32,275 bases of DNA, from NCBI GenBank assembly GCA_016926595.1, contig JAFGOG010000264.1, positions 1 to 32,275 of the forward strand, read 5' to 3'. A program made the position numbers and the translations under genes. Source of the stretch: Anaerolineae bacterium. GTDB lineage: Bacteria > Chloroflexota > Anaerolineae > JAAYZQ01. Positions 16,849 through 24,424 of the stretch are shown here, piece after piece. Each line of letters starts with the position of its first letter. The stretch's first letter is position 1. Below the pieces are notes generated by a model that did no database searches, had not been told where the DNA came from, and was given only the letters and a program-made list of their open reading frames with translations.

Positions 16849-17804
16849 AACAAATCCTCTTTCTGTTTTGGCGCCGGTTCGGGAGGTGGAATGTGGAACC
16901 ACATCTCGAGTCGCGTACCGACACCCAGTTGTGAGTTTAGCTTCATTCCATCTGTACAGTGCTTGATGTTCAGCAGGCCCATCCCGGCGCCAAACCCCAT
17001 CTCGCGGATCCACTCTGGGGCTGTCGAAAACCCGGGCTGGAGTGCTTGTTCGATGTCAGAGATGCCAGGGCCGTGATCCTCGGCCAGGATATAAACCTGA
17101 CTCGGATGGATCTCGACCCTCATCTCGCCCCCTTGGTCGGTGTGGATCACCAGGTTCATCTCTGCCTCGTAGGCTGCTACACCCACCCGCCGGGCGATGG
17201 ACGGGCCTCCGCCCAGCCGTTCGATAGCTCGCTTGATCTTGCTGGATGCAGCTCCACCCTGCCGAAAGTCCTTGCCTTCTATCTGGTAACGCAGGATAAG
17301 ACTGGTGCGGTCTGAGACAATGTCCTGGAAGATGTGGCTGGCGCGGTAGCGTTGGATCTCCTCCTCGCGGTAATTGACCTCCAGCCGCCGTAGTAACCCA
17401 CGCAGCATGTCCCCGCGCGTCAGAATGCCCACCAGCTTGCCTGACCGGTCGAGCACTGGGAAGCGCCCGTAGCCAAAGCGAGCCATCCGGTTAACTGCTT
17501 GCACCGCCGGGTCATCGCTGAACAGGGTTTCCACATTGGAGGTCATCTTGCTCTCTACCAGGTTGTCCATCTCCCCGTCTTCGAGTGCTTTGATCAGGTC
17601 TTCCAGGCTTATGATCCCCACCAACGTGTCGCCCTCGACCACCGGCGTGCCAGAGATCCGCTTCAGACGCAACAACTCCTTGAACTCCCGCATGCTGGTT
17701 TGGGGGGTGACCGTGATGACGTCGCGCTTCATCACGTCTTCGATCTTGAGCTCGTAGACCAGCTCTTGGAGCTTGGAGACCTCAACGGAGGCGTGATCCG
17801 TCAC
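16845..17804 (-). CDS. CBS-pair protein with a C-terminal HATPase domain
   Basis: A 319-residue protein. The start is a GTG at 17804 overlapping the previous stop as GTGA; extending upstream would overlap that gene. Residues about 22-75 and 85-140 are two CBS motifs (DVMKRDVITV...GTPVVEGDTLVGIIS and KMTSNVETLF...FPVLDRSGKLVGILT), which usually bind adenine nucleotides. Residues about 165-310 form a GHKL ATPase fold with an N box EAEMN (213-217), EDHGPGI (242-248) and GFGAGMGL (270-277), as in RsbW/SpoIIAB anti-sigma kinases. No histidine phospho-acceptor is evident. It may sense energy state and phosphorylate or sequester a partner; targets are unknown. Confidence 0.88.
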   Translation of the reverse strand: MTDHASVEVSKLQELVYELKIEDVMKRDVITVTPQTSMREFKELLRLKRISGTPVVEGDTLVGIISLEDLIKALEDGEMDNLVESKMTSNVETLFSDDPAVQAVNRMARFGYGRFPVLDRSGKLVGILTRGDMLRGLLRRLEVNYREEEIQRYRASHIFQDIVSDRTSLILRYQIEGKDFRQGGAASSKIKRAIERLGGGPSIARRVGVAAYEAEMNLVIHTDQGGEMRVEIHPSQVYILAEDHGPGISDIEQALQPGFSTAPEWIREMGFGAGMGLLNIKHCTDGMKLNSQLGVGTRLEMWFHIPPPEPAPKQKEDLL

Positions 17805-18211
17805 TTGCCCATCCCGTGTGGCAGAGCGTATAGGTCGGGAAAGCCTGTGCCGGGCAACCCGGCGGCATACAGCCGCCCGCATGCTTCGTACATTTTATAC
17901 CGTGTGCCCAGTAGAGGAATGCCAACCTCTGCGGCCAGGGCTGCCGTCTCAGACGGCGGATGCTTGCCTCGCACGAACACCAAGGCTAGAATACCGGCCA
18001 TCTCGGCTGTGCGCACCACCTGGGGGTGTGTCAACCCGGTCAGGAGCAATGAATCGGGACGGGCAAAAGCTAGCACGTCACTCATCAGGTCGGCGGCCCC
18101 CCCGCAACTGAACTCGAGTTTGTAGAGGTCCAGATCCGCCCCCGGGGACAGCCTTAGCGACGGAGAAAACACTTTTCCTTCGAGTACTTCAAGGACGGTC
18201 TTTAGGTCCAT
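17801..18211 (-). CDS. DRTGG-like regulatory domain protein, first gene of the operon
   Basis: A 136-residue cytoplasmic protein whose ATG at 18211 follows AGGAGTAGGAG. It begins MDLKTVLEVLEGKVFS, has FSCGGAADLMSDVLAFARPDSLLLTGL in the middle and a C-terminal AAEVGIPLLGTRYKMYEACGRLY, the layout of DRTGG-like domains. It is paralogous in fold to the DRTGG protein two genes downstream (shared GGxAADLxSxV motif). Such stand-alone proteins accompany HATPase and PHP genes in hydrogenase-type loci. The ligand is unknown. It is translated from a long leader that contains an intrinsic terminator. Confidence 0.75.
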   Translation of the reverse strand: MDLKTVLEVLEGKVFSPSLRLSPGADLDLYKLEFSCGGAADLMSDVLAFARPDSLLLTGLTHPQVVRTAEMAGILALVFVRGKHPPSETAALAAEVGIPLLGTRYKMYEACGRLYAAGLPGTGFPDLYALPHGMGK

Positions 18212-18397
18212 CTCCTACTCCTGTCAAGGCGAATCGAATCGTCGATTGTGCGCGCCAAGAGAGGAAGCGCATAAAAAAACCCCAACCGGCTGGGCTGGGG
18301 ATTCGTCCCTGCGCCAACTGTACAGGGACAGTTGTCCCTTCTTTGCGAATCCGCAGCGAGTTCGCATTGTCTTGTCTCCAGTACTACCAATTGGTAT
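18212..18397 (-). promoter_or_regulatory. Structured leader of the formate dehydrogenase operon (candidate attenuator or riboswitch)
   Basis: From the predicted start near 18397 to the ATG at 18211 lies a leader of about 185 nt. Complementary arms include GGATTCG (18352-18346) with CGAATCC (18305-18299), CAACTGT with ACAGTTG, GTCCCTG with CAGGGAC, GGGAC with GTCCC, and TGCGAA with TTCGCA; several share bases and exclude each other. The CGAATCC arm overlaps the first two C of the terminator stem. A 47-codon frame (18367-18224) with GGAG eight bases upstream also runs through it. It matches no riboswitch class that I can name. Confidence 0.55.
18273..18300 (-). terminator. Intrinsic terminator inside the operon leader
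   Basis: On the minus strand CCCCA and TGGGG, with inner CC/GG pairs, form a hairpin (18300-18280) directly followed by seven T (18279-18273). It lies downstream of the operon promoter and upstream of the first gene, so it would prematurely end the formate dehydrogenase transcript unless prevented. It could also stop read-through from the operon to the right. Confidence 0.8.
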
Positions 18398-18416
18398 GTA
18401 GAAAGTATAACATACC
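18385..18416. promoter_or_regulatory. Overlapping palindromes at the operon -10 box and start (candidate operator)
   Basis: TACCAATTGGTA (18385-18396) is a perfect 12-base palindrome, and GGTATGT (18393-18399) forms a perfect inverted repeat with ACATACC (18410-18416) across a ten-base gap containing the -10 box. Both share the GGTA half. The position suits a repressor binding site. No known consensus was matched. Confidence 0.5.
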
Positions 18417-18432
18417 CGGTCGAGGCTGTCAA
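18404..18432 (-). promoter_or_regulatory. Sigma-70-type promoter of the formate dehydrogenase operon
   Basis: On the minus strand a perfect TTGACA (18432-18427) and TATACT (18409-18404) are separated by exactly 17 bases. Transcription would begin near 18397. It is the best promoter in the window and lies in the divergent gap before the acyltransferase gene. Confidence 0.85.
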
Positions 18433-18519
18433 ATTCAGGAATTGTTTAGCGTTTGGAGGCGTTACAATGCCTGCCTCGCCCCAGCTTGCGTCTACGCCCG
18501 TTTTGCCTACAATGTCACA

Positions 18520-19311
18520 ATGCACAATCAAACGCCTCTTTATCGCCTGCCGCGTAGGTACCTGCCAGGTTTCATCTGGTCGGTGTTGGTTCTGCGTCCA
18601 CGATCCTTTGCCAGGGATGCGACCTTGGCAATCACTGGGGCAGCTCCACGGCCGCACATAGTAGGCGGCGAGCAGATCCCCTCTGCTGGACCCTGTCTGG
18701 TTATCTGCAACCACTACGGACGGCCTGGCTTTAGCACCTGGTGGCTGACACTCGCGATCCAGGCGGCGGTGGCCGCCAGGCGCCGGACGGGCGCTGACCC
18801 AGAGATCCGGTGGGTCATGACTGCTGCGTGGACTTACCCTCCCGGTTCCTGGCAGGACCAGGTTGTGACGCCGCTGACCCGCTGGGCGTTTCGTCGCGTC
18901 GCGCAGGTTTACGGCTTTGTGACCATGCCGCCCATGCCTCCCCATCCCTCCGAGATCGAGGCGCGAGCCGCGGCTGTCCTAAAGACGGTGCGTCTGGCCC
19001 GGCAGGCCGCTCACAGCGCAGGGATGATTGGACTGGCCCCTCAGGGCGGCGACGTCGTAAGCTGGCTGGCGCCACCGCCTGCCGGCGCTGGAGAGTTCGT
19101 TGCCCTGCTCGCCGGCGCTGGGCTTCCAGTGCTGCCAGTGGCGGTAATAGAACACACCGGGTACCTGCGGCTTTTCTTCGGGCCAACCTTCGTGCCAGAG
19201 ATCCCGCCCCGCCATGCCGGCCGGGATCGGCTGGTCAGCGAGCAGGTGATGGCTGCCCTTGGCCGGTTGTTGCCGCATACCGACGCCGAATCAACAGGAA
19301 CAACCCGGTGA
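18520..19311 (+). CDS. PlsC-like lysophospholipid acyltransferase family protein
   Basis: A 264-residue protein of the PlsC fold. The ATG at 18520 is chosen because the sequence before it is not coding-like and no other in-frame start exists. A TTGCGT-16-TACAAT element ends seven bases upstream, so the mRNA could be leaderless. Block I reads CNHYGRPG (H65), keeping the histidine but having glycine where the HX4D aspartate should be. The block III-like segment is GLAPQGGD rather than EGTRS. A C-terminal PVAVIEHTG segment fits block IV. Such enzymes acylate lysophosphatidate or other acyl acceptors at the membrane. The altered motif means activity is uncertain. Its last 77 bases overlap the converging synthase-like gene. 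Confidence 0.65.
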   Translation: MHNQTPLYRLPRRYLPGFIWSVLVLRPRSFARDATLAITGAAPRPHIVGGEQIPSAGPCLVICNHYGRPGFSTWWLTLAIQAAVAARRRTGADPEIRWVMTAAWTYPPGSWQDQVVTPLTRWAFRRVAQVYGFVTMPPMPPHPSEIEARAAAVLKTVRLARQAAHSAGMIGLAPQGGDVVSWLAPPPAGAGEFVALLAGAGLPVLPVAVIEHTGYLRLFFGPTFVPEIPPRHAGRDRLVSEQVMAALGRLLPHTDAESTGTTR

Positions 19312-21547
19312 ACTCCACCACCGCCACGGCCAAGGACGTGTAGGTGATGCCCAGGATCGGCACCAGGAGTGCGCTGGCAAGGAGGGCACCCGCGCAGCCG
19401 CCAGCCAGGTCCGCAGCGTACAAAAGCCCCGTAGCATGTCCTGAGTCTGCCTCCCCCTCGGACTGCAGACAGATCACCGCCAGTGGGAAGGCCATACCGC
19501 CCAGGGTGCCAGCGAGCAGCGCCAGACCGGCAAAAGTCCAGGCTGGCGGCTTCAAGGCCACCGCCAGCGGAAAAGAGAGCGTGAACAGAACCAGCCCAGC
19601 CTGGATCCAGATCAGTACTGTACGGGGGCTTGTAGGATGGCGACGATTGATTATCCGTTCAAGCCACTGCCGGCGATTAGCAATGGCCGAACCAAGGGCC
19701 AAACCGGCCATGAACGCGGTCACGAGTACCCCCACTTGCCCGTAGATATAGCCGTGCACCACCTGGAAAGCCAGGAGTACAACTACCTCCAGTACCATCC
19801 CGCCTAGGCCGACCAGGCCAATCACCACTGGTACCGCAATCAGAGGGCGCATGGGCCGGTAGAGGTGCAGGAGCGCGGCTGCTAGCAACGGCGTAGCCAG
19901 CCAAGCCAACTGGTACGGATTGGCCTCCAGCTGGGCCAGCTCTTGGTGGAGGCGGGATAGCCAGACAGACAGCCCGTAAAAGTAAGAAATCGGCTTGAGG
20001 TCGTAGTTTACCTGGATGCCGATCTCCATCTCTAGCATCTGCTGCGTTTGCGCGACCCGGTCCGTGGTCAGCAGATAGTCCAGGTACGAGGGCACTACCC
20101 ACCGTGTGTCGAGGCGCCGCTCGACCAGGCGGTTGCTGAAAACTGCCGGATCGACCGGCAGGGGAGCATCTGAGGCCAGCAGGAAAAGCCGCTCACCCGG
20201 CAGCAGTGCGATCTCGGGGAACTCGGCGCTGAGGGTGTGGTAGATGCTGGCCGCCAGGCGCCGCAGTGGTGGGTGGGGATAATTCTCCTGCCAAGGCAGA
20301 CTCAGGGCAAACACCCCCCCCGGCGGCAGAATGACCTGTATCTCGGCAAAAAACTCCCGAGTGTAAAAGCGGTTGAGCTGGCCGGTAGCCGGTTCGGGCA
20401 GATCCAGCACGATCACGTCGAAAGGCTCGCCGTCGGGAACCTGTTCCCGTCCCACTTTGCGCACCCATGCCCGCCCGTCCTGGCTCACGATCGTCACGCG
20501 CGGATCATCCAACGCGGCGGCCTGGTCCGGCGGGAGTTGGCTACGGGCGGCGGCGATTACCTGCGGGTCTAGCTCGACGTAGCAGACCATCTTGACCGAG
20601 GGATGGCGGAGAGTTTCGGTCAGCGTACCCCGCACTCCACCGCCGATGAGCAACACCCGGCGTGGTTTGGGGTGGGCCAGCAGGGGAAGGTGGGCGATCT
20701 CTTCGGGGGATGTTCCCTGTGTCTCGAAAAAGAGCAGGCCGTTCTCAAAAAAAACCCGCTGCTCTCCACCCCCGGTCACGGCGATCCGGCCATAGATCGA
20801 ATCGCGGGCATAGCGCAGGTCGGTGTACTGCCAGTTGAGGGTTGTATGATGCAGCCAACTACCCAGTGGCAGTGCACCGGCCAAAACGGCCACTGCGGCG
20901 GCGATCAATGACATAGTGAGGATTCTGGAGGCCCGCTGCCGTGCTAGCAGCGCGCCGACTGACAGATTAGCCGTGGCTACCAGCAATGCCGCCTGGAATG
21001 GGTCTAGCCAACGCACCAGAAAAAAGCTAAAAAGAGCGCCGCCGGCCACGGCCCCGATGCTCTCCGCGACGTAGGCGCTGCTCCCGCACAGCCGCGCCCC
21101 CAAGGCAAACTGCTGGCCCACAAGCAAGCACAATGGGGCCAGCGCAACTATGATCACTACCAGCATCAACCCCAACGGCACCATCGTTCCTGGGGTGACG
21201 TCCAGAAGGCAGCGGCTGGCTCGGACCAGCGCCAGTTGGGCGGGCAGCACAGCGGCCATGGCTACTATGCCAGCAGGCCGTAGGGATACCCTCTGGCGGT
21301 TGCCCCTTGCTTCAGTGTCTTGCAGGGAGACTCCCGTGTGAGTATCCCTTTTGCCGGCCAGGGTGAGCCAGGTCCCTCCGGCCACTAGGATCAGCCAGAC
21401 GGCCAGGATCAGACTCAGAACCAGCTCATTCCCGTTCAGAACGCCGATCAGCTCCCGCAGGAGCAGCAGTTGGCCAACCGTTGAGGTCAGCCCGACTGAG
21501 GCAAGGGCCAACTCTGTGACAGGGACCCTCCCAAGGCAAGGCGTCAC
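19235..21547 (-). CDS. Membrane-embedded spermidine-synthase-like protein
   Basis: A 770-residue protein. Residues 1-230 contain about six hydrophobic helices. Residues about 240-490 form a class I methyltransferase-like SpeE domain with YTDLRYARDSIYGRIAV, LLIGGGVRGTL (299-309), CYVELDPQV (acidic residue after strand 2), SQDGRAW and VIVLDLPEPATGQL (378-391). Residues about 540-765 add further helices. The usual DSxDPxGP loop of true aminopropyltransferases reads LDLPEPATG, so the amine substrate is uncertain. Bacterial multi-pass proteins of this type are common and mostly uncharacterised. The GTG start at 21547 lies three bases after the Memo-AMMECR1 stop, so it ends the four-gene operon with the exported radical SAM enzyme. 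Confidence 0.8.
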   Translation of the reverse strand: MTPCLGRVPVTELALASVGLTSTVGQLLLLRELIGVLNGNELVLSLILAVWLILVAGGTWLTLAGKRDTHTGVSLQDTEARGNRQRVSLRPAGIVAMAAVLPAQLALVRASRCLLDVTPGTMVPLGLMLVVIIVALAPLCLLVGQQFALGARLCGSSAYVAESIGAVAGGALFSFFLVRWLDPFQAALLVATANLSVGALLARQRASRILTMSLIAAAVAVLAGALPLGSWLHHTTLNWQYTDLRYARDSIYGRIAVTGGGEQRVFFENGLLFFETQGTSPEEIAHLPLLAHPKPRRVLLIGGGVRGTLTETLRHPSVKMVCYVELDPQVIAAARSQLPPDQAAALDDPRVTIVSQDGRAWVRKVGREQVPDGEPFDVIVLDLPEPATGQLNRFYTREFFAEIQVILPPGGVFALSLPWQENYPHPPLRRLAASIYHTLSAEFPEIALLPGERLFLLASDAPLPVDPAVFSNRLVERRLDTRWVVPSYLDYLLTTDRVAQTQQMLEMEIGIQVNYDLKPISYFYGLSVWLSRLHQELAQLEANPYQLAWLATPLLAAALLHLYRPMRPLIAVPVVIGLVGLGGMVLEVVVLLAFQVVHGYIYGQVGVLVTAFMAGLALGSAIANRRQWLERIINRRHPTSPRTVLIWIQAGLVLFTLSFPLAVALKPPAWTFAGLALLAGTLGGMAFPLAVICLQSEGEADSGHATGLLYAADLAGGCAGALLASALLVPILGITYTSLAVAVVEFTGLFLLIRRRYAATTGQGQPSPAR

Positions 21548-21550
21548 GGC

Positions 21551-23161
21551 CTATTCCTCTTCCCCAAACCACTGCCCGGTAAAAACGTACAGACGGGCTT
21601 TTGGGCTTTGCCAGCAGTTGTCGTCACTTATGCCGGCCTTGCGGCACAGGTTGGCCAGCGTGGCGTTCACATCCCAGCCCTCTGTCGGCGCCACCTGGGG
21701 CAGGAACAGAGCGCCCTTGTCGGTGTCCAGTTGCAGCACCACCCCGTGGCGACCGATCTGGATCTCAGCAGGGTCCTCGATCTCCTGTTGGGGATAAAGT
21801 ACGGTGATCTCGATCTCAAGCTTAGCCAGCTCTTCGGCGGTCACTGCCGGAAAACGCGGGTCGCCCAACGCGGCGGCCACGGCGGCGTACTGCACATTGA
21901 GGTAGAGCGGCCGGTCGGCCTCCAGCCGGCCGATACAGCCTCGCAGCTCGCCATTCTCTTTGTAGGTAAGGGTCACAAAGGCGCCCAATGGCTGGGCTAG
22001 CTCCGGATTGTCGCTCTGAAAGGTGGGAAAGGTCTCGCTCGTCAGGTACTGAAGCGCGGTCTGGCGGGCCAGAGCCAGCAGTTCGTCCTGGCCCTGCTCC
22101 GAAACGGTGAGCGGCCCGGCCGGACTGACTGGCAGGGGTGGCAGCTCGAAGCTTGCCGCCAGCGCGGCCCCACTTTCGCTCTGCCACAGGGCGACGGCGC
22201 CATAGCCGACGACCTGACCTCGATCTCCGATCGGAACATCGCCTGATGTGGCGTGGTACAGCACGGTTGCTTGGTTTGCGCCCATATGGCGGGCGGCGAT
22301 CATCGCCGTCATAACCGCGCCCTGGCTGCACATCGTCGGCGGTTCGCCGGCAATGCCCAGCTCGGCGCAGCGCTGCGACGAATCGGCCACGGCCCGTGGG
22401 TCGAGTGAGGCGATCGCCTGGAGTGCCACCTGGTCGATCTGGCGCGCCTGGTCGTAGGGATAATAGTGCGACAGATCGGTGCTGGCCACGATCAACGCCG
22501 GTTCGCCGCCAAAAGCCTTGACCAGGGCATCGGCCAGGACCTGCGCGTTCTTCAACGTCGGTTGGCGGATCACGATCGGCAAGATCCGGGCGCCAGGGCA
22601 TGCCACCTGGATGAACGGTATCTGGTTCTCAACCGGGTGCTCGGCCCGGAAGGCGATGCGGTTGAACTCGATCAAGTCACTGCCCTCCAGCAGCGCCTGG
22701 GCCGCCTCTGTGTCGACGGCGATGGTGCCCAGTGGTGTTTCAAAGGCGCCGGCTGCCCATACGGCAATCTCCCCGGAACCGTTGCCTGAATGCGTGTCCC
22801 CTATGACCGCTATCGTCTGGCCGGCGCAGCCGGCTGCTTGCAGGGCGCGGTAGGCATAACCAGCCACTCCGCCAGAATAGACATAACCGGCGTGGGGTAC
22901 TATCACCGCTACCACCTGGCCTGAGAGCGGCTCAGGCTTGGCTCCATTGACAAACGCCTCGACGGCAGCCCGCAGTTTCGACGGATCGGCCGGGTACCAC
23001 TTGTCGGCGCCCTCGGCCTGCCGCACCTCCTCTGCGCTGGCGGTGGCGGCGGCGCCGGTTGGCGGAAGCGAGGTCGCCTGGCCTTCCTCAACCTGAATGG
23101 GACTGCCGCAGGCAGCCATGGCCATCACTACAATGAACAAAAGGCAGAAACGCTTGACCAT
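21551..23161 (-). CDS. Memo-AMMECR1 fusion lipoprotein (AmmeMemoRadiSam proteins B and A)
   Basis: A 536-residue protein starting at the ATG at 23161, five bases after the radical SAM gene's stop and nine bases after GGAG. It opens MVKRFCLLFIVVMAMAAC, a signal peptide with a lipobox (C18), followed by a low-complexity linker. Residues about 60-330 are the Memo domain (VPHAGYVYSGG, GDTHSG, HPVENQIPF, STDLSHYYPY, CSQGAV), related to class III extradiol dioxygenases. Residues about 360-530 are AMMECR1 (LGAFVTL, LRGCIGRLE, GDPRFPAV, EIEITVL). The two are usually separate cytoplasmic proteins. Here they are fused and apparently anchored outside the membrane beside the radical SAM partner. The biochemical role of the trio is unknown. 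Confidence 0.88.
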   Translation of the reverse strand: MVKRFCLLFIVVMAMAACGSPIQVEEGQATSLPPTGAAATASAEEVRQAEGADKWYPADPSKLRAAVEAFVNGAKPEPLSGQVVAVIVPHAGYVYSGGVAGYAYRALQAAGCAGQTIAVIGDTHSGNGSGEIAVWAAGAFETPLGTIAVDTEAAQALLEGSDLIEFNRIAFRAEHPVENQIPFIQVACPGARILPIVIRQPTLKNAQVLADALVKAFGGEPALIVASTDLSHYYPYDQARQIDQVALQAIASLDPRAVADSSQRCAELGIAGEPPTMCSQGAVMTAMIAARHMGANQATVLYHATSGDVPIGDRGQVVGYGAVALWQSESGAALAASFELPPLPVSPAGPLTVSEQGQDELLALARQTALQYLTSETFPTFQSDNPELAQPLGAFVTLTYKENGELRGCIGRLEADRPLYLNVQYAAVAAALGDPRFPAVTAEELAKLEIEITVLYPQQEIEDPAEIQIGRHGVVLQLDTDKGALFLPQVAPTEGWDVNATLANLCRKAGISDDNCWQSPKARLYVFTGQWFGEEE

Positions 23162-23166
23162 GGCTA

Positions 23167-24402
23167 TCAGCTCCATACCCCCGCAATCGGCGTCCCGCAA
23201 TAGCTGCAGGCGCCGCCGACCATGTGCATCGCTGCGGTCGACATCCCAGCCCGTTGGATGATCATGTGCCCGCAATTGGGGCAGTAGGTGTGATTGCCTT
23301 TGTGACCGGGCACGTTGCCCACATAGACGTAGTGTAGGCCGGCCTCCATCGCCGCCTGCCGCGCCGCATCAAGTGTCTCCACCGGGGTGTCAGGCAGGTT
23401 CAAGAGCTGGTAATCAGGGTGGAAGCGGCTAAAATGGAGCGGCACGTCGGGGCCCGCTGCCTCCAGCACCCACTCGGCCAGAGCGCGCAGCTCGTCCGGA
23501 TCGTCATTCAGGGTAGGCGCCACCAGGTTGACGATCTCCAGATGCACCCCTTGATCGTGGATAGCGCGGATAGCATCCAGCACTGGCTGTAGTGTGCCGC
23601 CGCATACCTCCCGGTAGAAATTGTCGTTGAACCCTTTCAGGTCGATCTTGATGGCATCTACCGCCTGGCACATCTCCCTGAGCGGTTCCTGGTTCACATA
23701 CCCGGAAGAGATGACGGCGCTGCGTAGCCCGGCGCGGCGGCCCAGGCGGGCCGTGTCAAGCATATACTCGTAAAAGGCTATAGGCTCGGAGTAGGTGTAG
23801 GCGATCGTCGGTGCGCCCTGCTGTATGCTGGCGGCTACCACTTCCGCCGGTGAAAGGTCGATGTTCTGTGTTTCTTCCGGAGGGTATTGAGAGATCGTAT
23901 AGTTCTGGCAGTAGGTGCAACGTAGCGGGCATCCAGCCGTGGCCAGGGAAAAAGCGTTTGTGCCGGGCAGAAAGTGAAAGAACGGTTTTTTCTCGATCGG
24001 ATCGACGTGTACAGCGCATGGATTGCCATAGACAAAGGTGTAGAGCTTTCCGCCGCGGTTTTCGCGCACGCGACACCGACCCCGCTCCCCGTCGGCCAGG
24101 ACGCAGCGGTGAGGGCACAACGTGCAGCGGATGTAGGCACCCTGGTGGGGTACATGGCAATATAGGGTCCGTGATGGCTCGGCCGGTGCGTGGCACGAAG
24201 CGCAATCGAGTGCGTTCCCACTTGCACCTTCGCCCAGTCCGGTATAGTAGAGCGCCTCCCGGCTGTGGTCGGGTAGTGGCGCTGGTAGGGCTACCTCTTC
24301 GCCGGCCCACTGCCATCCGGCCCACAGTGCCCCACCGCCCAATGCACACAGCCCTGCACCGGCGAGGCCCCTCAGGAATGCTCGACGCGACACCTCTGTC
24401 AT
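23167..24402 (-). CDS. AmmeMemoRadiSam radical SAM enzyme with Tat signal and CxxCH insertion
   Basis: A 411-residue protein starting at the ATG at 24402. The N-terminus has a twin-arginine signal SRRAFLRGLAG (5-15) and a hydrophobic stretch. An apparent insertion follows, containing CASCH (C67-H71), a c-type heme attachment motif, before the family's usual CTLCPHRC (93-100) and GRCRVREN. The radical SAM cysteines are C158, C162 and C165 (GCPLRCTYCQNYTIS), after the family block HVDPIEKKPFFHFLPG. A C-terminal zinc-ribbon-like pair CPNCGH and CSYCG is present. The family makes a SAM-derived radical for an unknown modification, normally in the cytoplasm. The Tat signal implies folding with its cluster inside the cell and export. 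It lies 22 bases after the CcsA/ResB gene. Confidence 0.88.
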   Translation of the reverse strand: MTEVSRRAFLRGLAGAGLCALGGGALWAGWQWAGEEVALPAPLPDHSREALYYTGLGEGASGNALDCASCHAPAEPSRTLYCHVPHQGAYIRCTLCPHRCVLADGERGRCRVRENRGGKLYTFVYGNPCAVHVDPIEKKPFFHFLPGTNAFSLATAGCPLRCTYCQNYTISQYPPEETQNIDLSPAEVVAASIQQGAPTIAYTYSEPIAFYEYMLDTARLGRRAGLRSAVISSGYVNQEPLREMCQAVDAIKIDLKGFNDNFYREVCGGTLQPVLDAIRAIHDQGVHLEIVNLVAPTLNDDPDELRALAEWVLEAAGPDVPLHFSRFHPDYQLLNLPDTPVETLDAARQAAMEAGLHYVYVGNVPGHKGNHTYCPNCGHMIIQRAGMSTAAMHMVGGACSYCGTPIAGVWS

Positions 24403-24424
24403 TGTGATTCTTTCTTTCGCACAC

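Noticed and set aside
16849..17013. N-terminal extension of the DRTGG protein
   Set aside because: It lies wholly inside the CBS/HATPase gene, and the ATGA overlap gives a natural start at 16848.
17805..17882. Longer N-terminus of the CBS/HATPase protein
   Set aside because: It overlaps the preceding DRTGG-like gene in another frame; the GTGA overlap start is more natural.
18202..18945. A 247-codon minus-strand frame over the FDH leader and promoter
   Set aside because: It crosses the promoter, operator and terminator and is antisense to the acyltransferase; the residues resemble no protein.
23162..23275. Longer N-terminus of the Memo-AMMECR1 protein
   Set aside because: It overlaps the radical SAM gene and would bury the lipoprotein signal; GGAG precedes the 23161 start.
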